Source: a virus. Taken from it: a DNA stretch of 64,000 nucleotides. The position numbers and the translations under genes are program-made. Below are positions 8,410 to 17,400 of this stretch, piece by piece; within the stretch, counting starts at the first letter, position 1; each line of letters begins with the position of its first letter. The notes below the pieces were generated by a model, which saw nothing but the letters and a program-made list of their open reading frames with translations, was not told the origin of the DNA and ran no database searches. The stretch covers positions 31,608 to 95,607 of IMG/VR virus record IMGVR_UViG_3300050821_003950; one strand, written 5' to 3'.

Positions 8410-8706
8410 TCAGTTCGCGAGCCGACGTCGGAGAGCATCGGCCTTCGCCTGCGCGCTCGCGTCGCCGTGCTGCACGCCCCAAGCGGCGAGCGCTTGGCAG
8501 AGCGCGGACTCGGCGGTCACGGCGCGCACCTTCACGCGCTCGTTCCCTCCGTGGAGCGTGACGTAGAAGACCGTCAGCCCGTCGTCCGAGAAGCCGTGGC
8601 ATTCGAGGTGCGCGCAAGGCGGCTTCGGAACGCACGACGCCCACGGGAAGCGCCGCGCGAGCTTCGTGCACTCGTCGCCCGTCAACGTGTACGTGAGCGT
8701 CAGCAT
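8410..8706 (-). CDS. Hypothetical protein, 98 aa
   Basis: Leftward gene whose ATG at 8706 overlaps the end of the integrase gene, so it is probably translated from the same mRNA. The protein begins [20 protein letters not shown] and contains three cysteines in the first half (C-x12-C-x4-C in [20 protein letters not shown]). A beta segment follows ([20 protein letters not shown]), then a helix ([13 protein letters not shown]). A metal-binding or disulfide function is possible but not demonstrated. The family is not recognised. Confidence 0.6.
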   Translation of the reverse strand: MLTLTYTLTGDECTKLARRFPWASCVPKPPCAHLECHGFSDDGLTVFYVTLHGGNERVKVRAVTAESALCQALAAWGVQHGDASAQAKADALRRRLAN

Positions 8707-9314
8707 GGGAGAGACCTTACCGCGAGAAAGACGTCCTCGTCGCTCGGGCTCGTGTAGATCATCGTCGAGTGGATCGACTTGTGGCGCGCGACGCGCTGCA
8801 CGAGTCGGATGTCCTTGGTCGCGCGGTAGAGGTTCGAGAGCGCGGTGTGACGGAGACAGTGGAAGTGCAGCTTTCTCTCGAAGCGCGCCTCGACTTGCCA
8901 GTGACGGAAAATCTGGCGCAGTCGGCGCGGCGTGAGGTGCCCGCCTTGCCGCGAGTGAAAGAGCGCGCCCGCGTCTTCGATCGGGTCGCCCTCGCTCCGT
9001 TTCCAGCGCAGGAACTTTTCGAGCTTGTAGCGTAGGGCGTCGGGCAAGATCGTTTCCTGCGAGGCGAAGTCGAGGTTCGAGCGTTTGAAGACGCGGAGCG
9101 GGAAGCGGCGGCGGATGTTTCCCTTCTCGTCGCGAACGTCGCCGACGGAGAGCGCCGCGATCTCGTGCTCGCGCAGCCCCGTCCCGAGCGCGACCGAGAA
9201 GATGACATGATCGCGGAAGCCGTCTTTGTGCTCGCCCGTCGTCTTGAGGAGCGCGACCTGTTCGTCGTGCGTGAGCGTGTTCGGTGGTTTTCGGATCGAG
9301 TCGACGTAGCTCAT
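8700..9314 (-). CDS. Tyrosine recombinase (integrase) catalytic core, 204 aa
   Basis: Catalyses site-specific strand exchange through a tyrosine nucleophile. The catalytic set is visible: Arg48 in [12 protein letters not shown], His152 and Arg155 in [11 protein letters not shown], His178 in ARHKSIHST and Tyr187 in MIYTS. The protein is short; normal phage integrases run to 300-400 residues with arm-binding and core-binding N-terminal domains. This one has only about 30 residues before the catalytic domain, like SAM-less Xer-type proteins or a degraded integrase. It is grouped leftward with a GIY-YIG protein and a small gene, between structural clusters. The C terminus ends AVRSLPC, similar to the end of the GIY-YIG protein. 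Confidence 0.88.
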   Translation of the reverse strand: MSYVDSIRKPPNTLTHDEQVALLKTTGEHKDGFRDHVIFSVALGTGLREHEIAALSVGDVRDEKGNIRRRFPLRVFKRSNLDFASQETILPDALRYKLEKFLRWKRSEGDPIEDAGALFHSRQGGHLTPRRLRQIFRHWQVEARFERKLHFHCLRHTALSNLYRATKDIRLVQRVARHKSIHSTMIYTSPSDEDVFLAVRSLPC

Positions 9315-9324
9315 CGGGGTCCTT

Positions 9325-9693
9325 TCAGCACGGCAGTTTTCGGACAGCGTTCACGAGTTCATCGGACTCGAAGACGACGCGCGACTTCAGCGTCACTCGG
9401 ATCGGGTTCGCTCGGCCCTGATTGAGCAGCTTCTCGCCGCGTCTACGGTACGATTTGATCTTCGCTCTTTCGATCCGGCAACCGTCGTGGACGTTGTCGG
9501 CGTGTCCGATGGCGCGAATGATGGGTCGAAGCCCGTGTGCGGCAAGCTCTCTGAACCATCTTTCGAGAGCCCGCGTCGACGAGGCGAGGTGTCCGTAGAG
9601 CCGATCTTTTAGACTGCGCGCGGTACAGCCGACGTAGCGCACGCGTCGCGTTCTCGGGTCAACGAGTACGTAGATCGTGACGTCGTATGTCAT
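9325..9693 (-). CDS. GIY-YIG nuclease-like protein, 122 aa
   Basis: The N terminus [19 protein letters not shown] fits the GIY-YIG core (IYV at residues 7-9, YVG at 20-22). The conserved Arg and His follow in [14 protein letters not shown]. Family members are small homing or repair nucleases, or stand-alone DNA-binding phage proteins. The canonical downstream catalytic Glu is not obvious; E53-like positions (WFRELAAHG) or the RIERAKI segment could supply it. An in-frame TTG lies at 9702, but ATG 9693 is chosen because a TTGACT-N16-TACATT promoter ends 7 bases before it, giving a leaderless mRNA. It is the first gene of the leftward integrase operon. Confidence 0.75.
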   Translation of the reverse strand: MTYDVTIYVLVDPRTRRVRYVGCTARSLKDRLYGHLASSTRALERWFRELAAHGLRPIIRAIGHADNVHDGCRIERAKIKSYRRRGEKLLNQGRANPIRVTLKSRVVFESDELVNAVRKLPC

Positions 9694-9700
9694 CACTGGC

Positions 9701-9728
9701 AATGTATCAAAGCGGAAACTGAAGTCAA
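9701..9728 (-). promoter_or_regulatory. Leftward leaderless promoter of the integrase cluster
   Basis: On the minus strand, TTGACT (9728-9723), 16 bases, TACATT (9706-9701), then 7 bases to the ATG at 9693. It is closer to the sigma-70 consensus than the late-gene promoters. It is back to back with the terminase promoter at 9735-9762. Confidence 0.6.
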
Positions 9729-9734
9729 GCGGCG

Positions 9735-9762
9735 TGCACGACGAACGCGCTTGGGATAGGCT
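9735..9762 (+). promoter_or_regulatory. Promoter of the terminase/head operon
   Basis: TAGGCT (9757-9762) in the GGGATAGGCT context shared with the promoters at 17925 and 50337; 8 bases to ATG 9771. The -35 element is weak (TGCACG at 9735-9740, 16-base spacer). Confidence 0.5.
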
Positions 9763-9770
9763 GCGAAGCG

Positions 9771-11252
9771 ATGGAGCAGACGCAAGCGGTCGCCGACCCG
9801 GCGCGGCGCATTCAGACGCTCATCGTCGTGAAGCGGACCGAGGCCGAGTTTCAGGATTGGATTGCGACCGAGCCCGGGTTCTTGACGACCTTCGGGTCCT
9901 ACGACGAGGAGCCGATTCAGCTCGAACCCTATCAGCTCGCCTTCATGAGCTGCGACGCGCCCTTCCGCAGCGTCGAGAAGTCGCGGCAAGTCGGCTACTC
10001 GTGGATGTTCGCGGGCGAGACGCTCGCGCGCTCGCACCTTCGCGATCAGTACACGGGGATCTTCGTCTCGTACAATCTCGCCGACGCGAAGGAGAAGATC
10101 GCCTACGTGCAGCAAATGCACGAAGAGCTTCCTCTCGAATTTCAGAAGAAGAAGGTCACCGACTCGAAGCTAGAGATCGCGTTCCAATCGAACGGCGCGC
10201 ACCGTCGCGTCTCGCGCATCATCTCGAACCCGAGCAAGGCGCCCCGAGGAAAGAAGGGCGACATCTATCTCGACGAGCTGGCGCACTGCTCCAACGACAA
10301 GGAAATCTACAAGGGCTCGACTGCGCTGATCATCCGTGCGACTGGCTCTCAGCTCACCGTGTGCTCGTCGCCGCTCGGCCGCCGCGGCGTGTTCTGGGAG
10401 ATCGCGCGCCAAGAGATCAAGCCCTATCCCGGCTACTGGCGGCAAGCGGTGCCGTGGTGGCTCTGCTCGATCATGTGCAAGGACATCGTCCTCGCCTCGC
10501 GCGAAGCGCCGAAGATGCAGACGGCCGATCGTGTCGCGCGCTTCGGCACGAAGAAGATCAAAGACCAGTTCGAGGCGCTGCTCATCGAGGACTTTCAGGA
10601 AGAGTTCGAGTGCGTCTACTCCGACGAGACGCTGACCTTCTTCCCCTACGAGCTGATCATCCCGTGCACCGATCCCGATGCCGAGCTTTGCGAAGACTTC
10701 GCCGACGTGAGGAAGAAGGCGAAGGGTCGGCTCGTGGCCGCCTACGACGTCGGCCGCAAGCGAGACCGATCCGAGCTGACGATCTGGGACGATCGCGACT
10801 ACGAGATCGAGATGATGCTCGCGCGCACTTACGAGCGCACTCCGTTCGCCGATCAGAAGAACGACCTCATCGCCATGATGACGATCCTCCCGATCGCGCG
10901 GCTCTCGATCGACAACACCGGGATCGGAATGAATTTGGCCGAGGACGTCGAGGCCGAGTTCCCCGCCGCGGTCGTGCGCGAGGACTTCACGTCGGCGGTC
11001 AAAGAGGTGTGGTGCACCGACTTCAAGATCGGCTTGCAGAAGAAGCGGATCAAGATGCCGCGCGAGCGCGACCTCATCGCGCAGATCCATTCGATCAAGA
11101 AGAACGTCACGCCGGGCGGCCGAGTGACCTTCGACGCCGAGCGCGACGCGAAGGGGCACGCGGATAAGTTCTGGTCCTGCGCGATGGCGTGCCGTAAAGA
11201 GAGGGGCGAGCTGCAAGTCGAGAGCAGTGTTCGCGCGCGCGTGTTCGGATGA
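9771..11252 (+). CDS. terL: Terminase large subunit, 493 aa
   Basis: ATP-driven motor and nuclease that packages DNA into the prohead. The ATPase is seen as a Walker A-like KSRQVGYSW (residues about 70-78) and Walker B DIYLDELAHC (164-173, with D168-E169). The nuclease acidic residues are D326 in AAYDVGRKRD, D381 in SIDNTGIGMN and D465 in GHADKFWS. The variant Walker A (SRQVG without a GKT) and the W-x-FAGET context resemble Mu gp28-type terminases. The length is normal. No convincing small subunit lies immediately upstream; the neighbour there is the leftward integrase cluster. It overlaps the next gene by ATGA and heads the portal and head operon. Confidence 0.92.
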   Translation: MEQTQAVADPARRIQTLIVVKRTEAEFQDWIATEPGFLTTFGSYDEEPIQLEPYQLAFMSCDAPFRSVEKSRQVGYSWMFAGETLARSHLRDQYTGIFVSYNLADAKEKIAYVQQMHEELPLEFQKKKVTDSKLEIAFQSNGAHRRVSRIISNPSKAPRGKKGDIYLDELAHCSNDKEIYKGSTALIIRATGSQLTVCSSPLGRRGVFWEIARQEIKPYPGYWRQAVPWWLCSIMCKDIVLASREAPKMQTADRVARFGTKKIKDQFEALLIEDFQEEFECVYSDETLTFFPYELIIPCTDPDAELCEDFADVRKKAKGRLVAAYDVGRKRDRSELTIWDDRDYEIEMMLARTYERTPFADQKNDLIAMMTILPIARLSIDNTGIGMNLAEDVEAEFPAAVVREDFTSAVKEVWCTDFKIGLQKKRIKMPRERDLIAQIHSIKKNVTPGGRVTFDAERDAKGHADKFWSCAMACRKERGELQVESSVRARVFG

Positions 11253-11467
11253 GTGCTAACGCCCCCAAGCTCGCCGCGGCTCGGCAGTCGGAGCCCGAGA
11301 CCGAAGAGGTCATCGATCGCAAGCGGGCCGAGGGGCTCGCGCGCGTGGGTCGGCTCATCGCGCGGTTGCAGTCGAGCGGCTACTACGGCAAGGTGACCGT
11401 CTCGATGCAGAACGGCAAGGTCGTCGAGGTGCGGACTGAACAAGTGCTCGGGCTCGCCGATTTCTAG
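11249..11467 (+). CDS. Small DUF2292-like protein, 72 aa
   Basis: Starts by ATGA overlap with the terminase gene. A charged helix (ETEEVIDRKRAEGLARVGRLIARLQ) is followed by GYYGKVTVSMQNGKVVEVRTEQ. This ending matches the pattern of DUF2292 small proteins (a short beta hairpin with a G-x-V-x-V...DGKVV-x-V core). The function of that family is unknown. Location between terminase and portal genes suggests a packaging or connector accessory. Confidence 0.6.
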   Translation: MSANAPKLAAARQSEPETEEVIDRKRAEGLARVGRLIARLQSSGYYGKVTVSMQNGKVVEVRTEQVLGLADF

Positions 11468-11469
11468 GA

Positions 11470-11475
11470 TAGGAT
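11470..11475 (+). promoter_or_regulatory. -10 hexamer fixing the next start
   Basis: TAGGAT ends 7 bases before ATG 11483 and is preceded by an overlapping second TAGGAT at 11465. A TGCTCG lies at 11445-11450, but its spacing (19) is loose, so this is a weaker member of the promoter family. Confidence 0.35.
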
Positions 11476-11482
11476 GGGCGCG

Positions 11483-11803
11483 ATGGGACCGCAGACTTGG
11501 ACCGTGAAGCTCTTCGAGGCGCGCACGTCCGTCGAGTTCTCGAAGACGAAGAAGGCGGCCGATCCGATCGAGACCTTCGGCGTGTCGGCGGCCGGGTCCG
11601 ATGCAGCGAAAGCCGCGGCGCGGTCGTGGCTCAAGTCACGCGGTCACACGGTGCGGACGATCGGCGTGTCGGCGTCGAAGGACGATAAGCGAACCCTGAT
11701 CGTCTACGTGAAAGCCGGCTCGGGTTCGGAGTCGCGCGCGTTCCTGGCCGCGCAGGCGGCGAAGAGAGTACCCCACGGACTGCCCCCGAAGAGGACCGCA
11801 TGA
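11483..11803 (+). CDS. Hypothetical protein, 106 aa
   Basis: Two in-frame ATGs are available (11474 and 11483). 11483 is preferred because a TAGGAT box ends 7 bases upstream. The protein starts with a strand (QTWTVKLFEARTSVEFSKTKK), then a helix (SDAAKAAARSWLKSRGHTVRTIGVSASKDDKRTLIVYV), a small alpha/beta shape. The C-terminal 30 residues are basic and Ala-rich. The family is not recognised. Its end overlaps the next start (ATGA). Confidence 0.6.
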   Translation: MGPQTWTVKLFEARTSVEFSKTKKAADPIETFGVSAAGSDAAKAAARSWLKSRGHTVRTIGVSASKDDKRTLIVYVKAGSGSESRAFLAAQAAKRVPHGLPPKRTA

Positions 11804-12198
11804 AACGACAGTCGCAGCAAATCGCGCCGCTCCCGAACATCGCCTACAACGCGGGCGGCGGGACGATCAACGCGCCCGCGGCGGGCTCGACGAGCACACC
11901 TCTCGACGTCAGCCCCGGGCGTGACGGGTTCTCGTTGCAGGTCGAGGCGCCCGGCGCGTCTTCGACGTTCGCCGTCGACGGCTCGCTCGACGAGGGCAAG
12001 ACGTGGGTGGATCTCTCGTCGTCGATGACGAATCTCGGCGCGGCCGACGCGGTCATCACGCCACCCATCGCCGCGGCGGGCATCTACCAGTTCCCGCACA
12101 ACTTCCCCGGTATGGCGCGAGTGCGATGCCTCGTCGTCACGGGCAGTACGCCGGGCAGCGCGTATCTGAGCTTCCAAGACTCGCGAGTCTCTCAGTAA
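11800..12198 (+). CDS. Beta-sandwich-like head-region protein, 132 aa
   Basis: ATG overlaps the previous stop. After a Gly/Ala/Thr-rich N terminus the protein has regular strands: GFSLQVEAPGASSTFAVDGS, GKTWVDLSSS, AGIYQFPHNFPGMARVRCLVV and SAYLSFQDSR. This is the shape of small phage decoration or BNR-like single-domain proteins. It contains one free cysteine. Placed directly before the portal gene, it may be a head-associated accessory; no firm family assignment is possible. Confidence 0.55.
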   Translation: MKRQSQQIAPLPNIAYNAGGGTINAPAAGSTSTPLDVSPGRDGFSLQVEAPGASSTFAVDGSLDEGKTWVDLSSSMTNLGAADAVITPPIAAAGIYQFPHNFPGMARVRCLVVTGSTPGSAYLSFQDSRVSQ

Positions 12199-12207
12199 AG
12201 GCCGCAC

Positions 12208-14175
12208 GTGGCGGCTCGCACCTCGCTCCCGAACGCGCGCGAAGTCTCCAAGGGCTTCGACGCGATGGTCGCCGACGTCCACGCGCGCGTGATCGAAGCT
12301 CGCACGCTCACGACGGCGGACGCGATCATGCACGGCGCGACGGGGCCGATGGTCGTCGCGAAGGCGGGCGGCATCGGCGAGCCCGACGAGAGCACGGGAA
12401 CGAACCAAGTCACCCGCGACGACTACGCGACCGCGTTCACGAACCTCGGCGCGATCGACCCGGTCTACGACCCCGAGATGCTCGCGCTGCTCTTCGAGCA
12501 TTCGAACAGCCTTCGGCAGAACGTCGACTCTTACGCGGTGAACATCGAAGGCTTCGGTCATCGCTTCGACCCGCTCTTCGACCTCTCGGCCAAGAACATC
12601 GATCAGCGACTCGGCGACGCAATCTTCACCGATCGTCAGCGCGCGCTCGACGAGGCGGCCGAGCCGACGGACGCGAAGTACCCGACGCCCGAAGAGATCG
12701 CCGAGAAGAAGAAGGAGATCGAACGCATCATGCGGATGGAGAAAATCCGCCTGACGCACTTCTTCGAGTATTGCTCGCCCGACACGAGCTTCGTCACCCT
12801 GCGCAAAAAGACGCGTCAGGATCTCGAAGTGATGGGGAACGCCTATTGGGAGATCCTCCGCAACCGCGGCGGGCAGATCGTTCAGTTCGTCTACATGGCG
12901 GGCTTCACGATGCGACTGCTCCCGCTCGACATGGATCCCGTCGTCGTCTCGCACAAGATCCGCGTGAGCGATCTTTCCTTCGACGAGGTCACCTATTCGA
13001 CGCGGCTTCGCCGCTACGTGCAGGTCGTCGAGGGGCGCGCGGTCTTCTTCAAAGAGCTGGGCGATCCGCGCATCATCTCGTCGCAGAGCGGCGCCGTGTT
13101 CAACGATCTTGATCAGCTCGCGCGCATCGAGCCGAATGTGCGGCCCGCGAACGAGCTTCTGCACTTTCGGATTCACTCGCCTCGCTCGCCCTACGGCGTG
13201 CCGCGATGGATCGGCAACCTTCTCGCGGTCATCGGCTCGCGCCAAGCCGAAGAGGTGAACTTCAACTACTTCGAGAACAAGAGCGTCCCGCCGCTCGCGA
13301 TCCTCGTCTCGGGCGGGCGCATGTCGCAGTCGTCCGTCGACCGCGTGACCGACTACATCGAGGCGAACCTCAAGGGGAAGCGCAACTTCCACAAGATCCT
13401 AGTTCTCGAAGCCGAGGCGGCGACGGGCGGCAAGGCGAGCGACGCGAACACCGCGAAGATGAAGATCGCGATCCAACCGCTCACCGGGGCGCAGCACACC
13501 GACGCGCTCTTTCAGAATTACGACGAGCGGAACATCGACAAGGTCGGGCAGAGCTTCCGACTCCCGCGCATGCTCCGCGGCGACATCCGAGACTTCAACC
13601 GCTCGACGGCGGACGCCGCGCTCGTGTTCGCCGAGATGCAGGTCTTCGAGCCCGAGCGTCAAGAGTTCGACTTCATCCTGAACCGCAAGATCCTCTCAAT
13701 GATCGGCGTCCGATTCTGGCGGCTCGTCTCGCTCGCGCCCGTGATGCGCGACCCGGTCGCCATGGCGGCGATCCTGAAAGACCTCGCGAACGCGGGCGTG
13801 CTCATGCCCGAGGAGTCGCGCGAGCTGGCGGGCGACGTCTTCAATCGCGAGTTCAAGCATCTCGGCGCGGACTGGACGAAGCAACCGATCGCGCTCAGCG
13901 TGGCGGGCGTGCCCGTGCAGCGCGAAGGCGTGACGCCCGAGCCTACGGGACCGAGAGAGCCGACCGACGAGCAAGGATGGGGCGAAGACGAGATCGCGCC
14001 CGATCTGCACGAGGGGCAAGGCATCGAAGCGCGACTTCGTAAGAGCTTCAAGGGCGCGCGTCTGCGCGAGGTGCGAAAGCTCCTCGCGATGCGAAAGGCG
14101 CTCAAGCTCGTCGCGCACGACGAGTGGATCGCTCGGCTCACGGCGGAAGCCAAGAGCGACGCTGCCGCGGAGTAA
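12208..14175 (+). CDS. Portal protein (PBSX/HK97-type), 655 aa
   Basis: Forms the dodecameric vertex through which DNA enters and leaves the head. GTG start at 12208. The recognisable core runs from QNVDSYAVNIEGFGHRF (residue about 105) through LRKKTRQDLEVMGNAYWEIL, GDPRIISSQSG, ELLHFRIHSPRSPYGVPRW, VNFNYFENKSVPPLAILVSG and FRLPRMLRGDIRDFNRSTAD. These are typical of PBSX-family portals, including the SPYG-x-PRW and FF(N)-x-N-x-S-x-P-x segments. The C-terminal 130 residues carry an acidic Pro-rich linker and a basic helix (RLRKSFKGARLREVRKLLAMRKALK), longer than usual. It lies between terminase and MuF genes as expected. Confidence 0.9.
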   Translation: MAARTSLPNAREVSKGFDAMVADVHARVIEARTLTTADAIMHGATGPMVVAKAGGIGEPDESTGTNQVTRDDYATAFTNLGAIDPVYDPEMLALLFEHSNSLRQNVDSYAVNIEGFGHRFDPLFDLSAKNIDQRLGDAIFTDRQRALDEAAEPTDAKYPTPEEIAEKKKEIERIMRMEKIRLTHFFEYCSPDTSFVTLRKKTRQDLEVMGNAYWEILRNRGGQIVQFVYMAGFTMRLLPLDMDPVVVSHKIRVSDLSFDEVTYSTRLRRYVQVVEGRAVFFKELGDPRIISSQSGAVFNDLDQLARIEPNVRPANELLHFRIHSPRSPYGVPRWIGNLLAVIGSRQAEEVNFNYFENKSVPPLAILVSGGRMSQSSVDRVTDYIEANLKGKRNFHKILVLEAEAATGGKASDANTAKMKIAIQPLTGAQHTDALFQNYDERNIDKVGQSFRLPRMLRGDIRDFNRSTADAALVFAEMQVFEPERQEFDFILNRKILSMIGVRFWRLVSLAPVMRDPVAMAAILKDLANAGVLMPEESRELAGDVFNREFKHLGADWTKQPIALSVAGVPVQREGVTPEPTGPREPTDEQGWGEDEIAPDLHEGQGIEARLRKSFKGARLREVRKLLAMRKALKLVAHDEWIARLTAEAKSDAAAE

Positions 14176-14179
14176 GCCC

Positions 14180-14452
14180 GTGCGCGTCAAGCGCTGCTAC
14201 ATGAAGTGCGCGCTCCGTCTCGCCGCGTGCGAGGTGAAGCGGATCCCGGTGAAGAACCTGCTCATCTTGAGCGGCTACTACGTCGGATGTCCCGCGTGCG
14301 GACGATCGATGACGGTCTCGACGACGCGCGCGCCCATCGTTGAAGAGGGGCTCGACCCGGGCGAGACGCCGCTCTTGTCGCTCGGCCCCGTTCCGTGCGA
14401 ATCGTGCGGAGTCGTGTTCAAGATCCTCCGAGACGAGGTGTCCCTTGTTTGA
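14180..14452 (+). CDS. Small zinc-ribbon protein, 90 aa
   Basis: GTG start at 14180. Two CxxC pairs, C37-P-A-C40 and C73-E-S-C76, make a convincing zinc ribbon. Additional cysteines at 6, 10 and 17 could bind a second metal or form disulfides. The function is unknown; small zinc ribbons next to phage portal genes may act in assembly or in translation control, but nothing specific is visible. Its last 8 bases overlap the MuF fusion gene, indicating coupled translation. Confidence 0.65.
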   Translation: MRVKRCYMKCALRLAACEVKRIPVKNLLILSGYYVGCPACGRSMTVSTTRAPIVEEGLDPGETPLLSLGPVPCESCGVVFKILRDEVSLV

Positions 14453-17400
14453 GCTGTACGACGAGGGCGTCGTCGCGATCGACTACATCTTGAAGGACGC
14501 GCTTCACTACGAGGTCAGGAAGGCGCTCGACCCGCTGAACGCGCACCACTTCGAGATCCTGACGAAGTCGATCGCGCAGTCACTCAAGGGCCACGTGATC
14601 CCCGTCGAGGACGGCGCGCTCAAGAAGGCGATGAACGTGCTCGATGCGAAGTGGACCGAGATGACGCCCGCGGCGCGCGGCAAGCTGCTCGGCGTCGCGT
14701 CGAGCTACCTCGGCGCTCCGGTCGCGCACGCGGTCATGCCGAAGATCGAACAGACGCTCAAGTTCGCCGGGAAGGATCTCGTCGAGGACACGAAGAAGAG
14801 TTCGATCCACACCTACGATCTCAAGATTTCGCCGAGCCTGACCGCGCACGACGATCTCACGTTGTCGAGCCTGATCACCTCGAACGGCAACTACATCCGA
14901 GATCAGTACGGCAAGCGCTCCGAAGCGTTCAGCTTGAAGGCGAAGGGCGTCGTCGCGAACGGGATCTCGAAGGGGCTCGGTTCGTCCGACATCACCGAGG
15001 ATCTCGTCAAAGAGCTGGGCGACGCGCAGCGCGGGCGCGGCTATTGGGACATGATCGCGATGGTGTTCGCGAACCGCGCGCGGACGACGACGCAACTGCT
15101 CTCGTATCATGAGGCGGGGATCACCTCGTACCTATGGGAGAGCGTGCTCGACGAGGCGACGAGCGATCAGTGTCGCTTCATGCACGGCCGTCGGTTCAGC
15201 ATGAAGAAGGCGGTCGCCTCGATCGACAAGGTCGACGCGCTCAAGAACCCGGAAGAGATCGAACAGATTCAACCGTTCCTCTCGGTCGGCAACCATCCTG
15301 ACGGCGGTAAGGGCATCTACTACGACCGCGGCAACGGCGGCGGGCGCGCGTTCGTGACGCAGATCACGAGCAGCGCCGTCGGCTTCAAAGACGACACCGG
15401 AAGCTACTCGCACATGGGGACGGACGAGTCGCTCGAAGATCAAGGGCTGCACATGCCGCCGATCCACGGACGGTGCCGTTCGACGGTCATCCCGACCGAG
15501 AGCGCGACGTCGCCGGGCGGCGCTCCCCCCGAGCCCGTCGAGGAGCCCGCGGCGCCCCCGCCCCCGCCGAAACTCTCGGGCGGTGCGAAGAAAGCGGCAG
15601 CTCTCGCGCAGCTCGCCGACGTGAATCAAGGCGGCGAGGTCGACTCGTCGAAGTTCTTCGCGAATCACTCCGACGAGATCGACTACCTCGATCACCCGAT
15701 CTTCTCGGTCAATAGCAAGGCGAATTGGGAAGCGAACAAGGTCTCGAAGAAGCCGAACATCGACGACCTCACCTCGACGACGCCGAGCTTCGACGCCGAC
15801 AAGGTCGAGACGTACATCAAAAAGCCGACCGCGCTCGACAAGGCGAAGAAGCCGCAGGTCGTCAAATTCAAGGGGCAGTTCTTGATCCTGTCCGGGCACG
15901 AGCAGATCGCCGCGCAAAAGCTGATGGGGCAGAAGAAGGCTTACGTCGACTTCGTCGACCTCGACAAGCCGACGAAGTCGGGGCTCGTCGTCTCGCCCGT
16001 GGAGCCCGAGCCCCCCGAGACTTCGCTCGCGCACGTCATCACGCCCGTCGAGCCCGAGCCCCCCGCTCCTCCCCCGCCGCTCGCGCCCGCGCTCGTGCAC
16101 ACGAACCCGAGGGCAGCGGACCCCGAGTACCTGCGCGCCGAGGGCGTGAACATCTTGGGAGAGAAGACCGGCGACGCACGCGGCTCGAACAAGGGCGGCT
16201 TCTACACCGGCAAGGACGGCGTCGCGCGCTACGTGAAGTTCTACGAGGACCACTCGCAGGCGTGGAGCGAGCATCTCGCGAACTCGATCTATGCCGACCT
16301 CGGCCACGCGGCGCCCGAGTCGACGGTGTTCGAGCACGACGGAAAGATCGGCTACGCGTCCGAGATCGTCGCGGGCAAGACGTTGAAGGAAGCGATGAAG
16401 GGGACCGCTGCCGAAACGGTGAAGTACGCGAAAAAGATCATGAGCGGGTTCGCCGCGGACGTCCTCGTCGGAAATTGGGACGTCGTCGGGCTCGACTACG
16501 ACAACGTCATGGTGACGAACGCGGGGCAAGTGCTGCGCATCGACAACGGCGGATCGTTCCTCATGCGCGCGAAGGCGGGACGAAAGCCCCCGGGCGTGCT
16601 GAACGACATCACCGAGTGGGACAAGTTCATCGACGCCGGGGTGAACCCTTCCTACTCGACGGTCGCCGGGTTCGCGGGCGTGCACGCCGCGGGCGAGTTC
16701 ACCGACGAGATGAAGAAGCAAGTCATCGCCGAGATCGGGAAGATCATGGCGCTGCGCGACGCGCACGGCGGGTGGAAAGGCTACGTCGAGAACGTGGCTC
16801 CCGGGATCCCGTGGGCCGACAAGAACCTGATCGTCACCATGCTCGAATCGCGAACGAACCGACTTGAGATCAAGGCCGAGGAGTTGAAGCGGCCCGCGCC
16901 GGCCGATCGCGAGCAACCGATCATCGGTCATCTTCCCGTCAAGAAACTTCCGCCCGGTCGGATGCCGATGCCGCTCCCCGAAGGGCACACGGACAGTTAC
17001 AAATGGGACGAGATCGCGCGCTCGCGTTTTCGCGGTGCCCCCGGTCAGGACGGCGTCACGGTGTTCACCGGGAACACCTACGGGATGATCCGAGCCCACG
17101 AGCAAGGGCACGAGAAGTTCGAGGGGTCGTCGATCACTAGCTCAGCGAAGAAGGCGGCGAGCGACATCGAGAAATTCTTCAAGGCTGCGAAGCCGTCGCC
17201 GGGCACCACGGTCTACCGCGGGATCCATAACAAGAAGCTCTACGAGAACGGCCGCGAGATCGAGACGCTCTCGAACGAGAAGATGCAGGCGCTCCTCGAT
17301 CGAGAGTTCGTCGAGATGTCGGCGACGTCGTCGACGTCGTGGTCGCCGTCGACCGCGTTCAGCTTCGGGAACATCGACGAGTCGTCGGGCGGCTACGATA

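Noticed and set aside
8370-8410. CRISPR-like repeat at the CTCACC/GGTGAG cluster
   Set aside because: The units are only 6-9 bases long, alternate in orientation and have no constant spacer, so it is a nested palindrome, not an array.
9688-9701. Operator of the TGNCA-N4-TGNCA family at the integrase promoter (TGTCATCACTGGCA)
   Set aside because: The halves do not pair as in the island sites and overlap the codons of the GIY-YIG protein start; probably chance.
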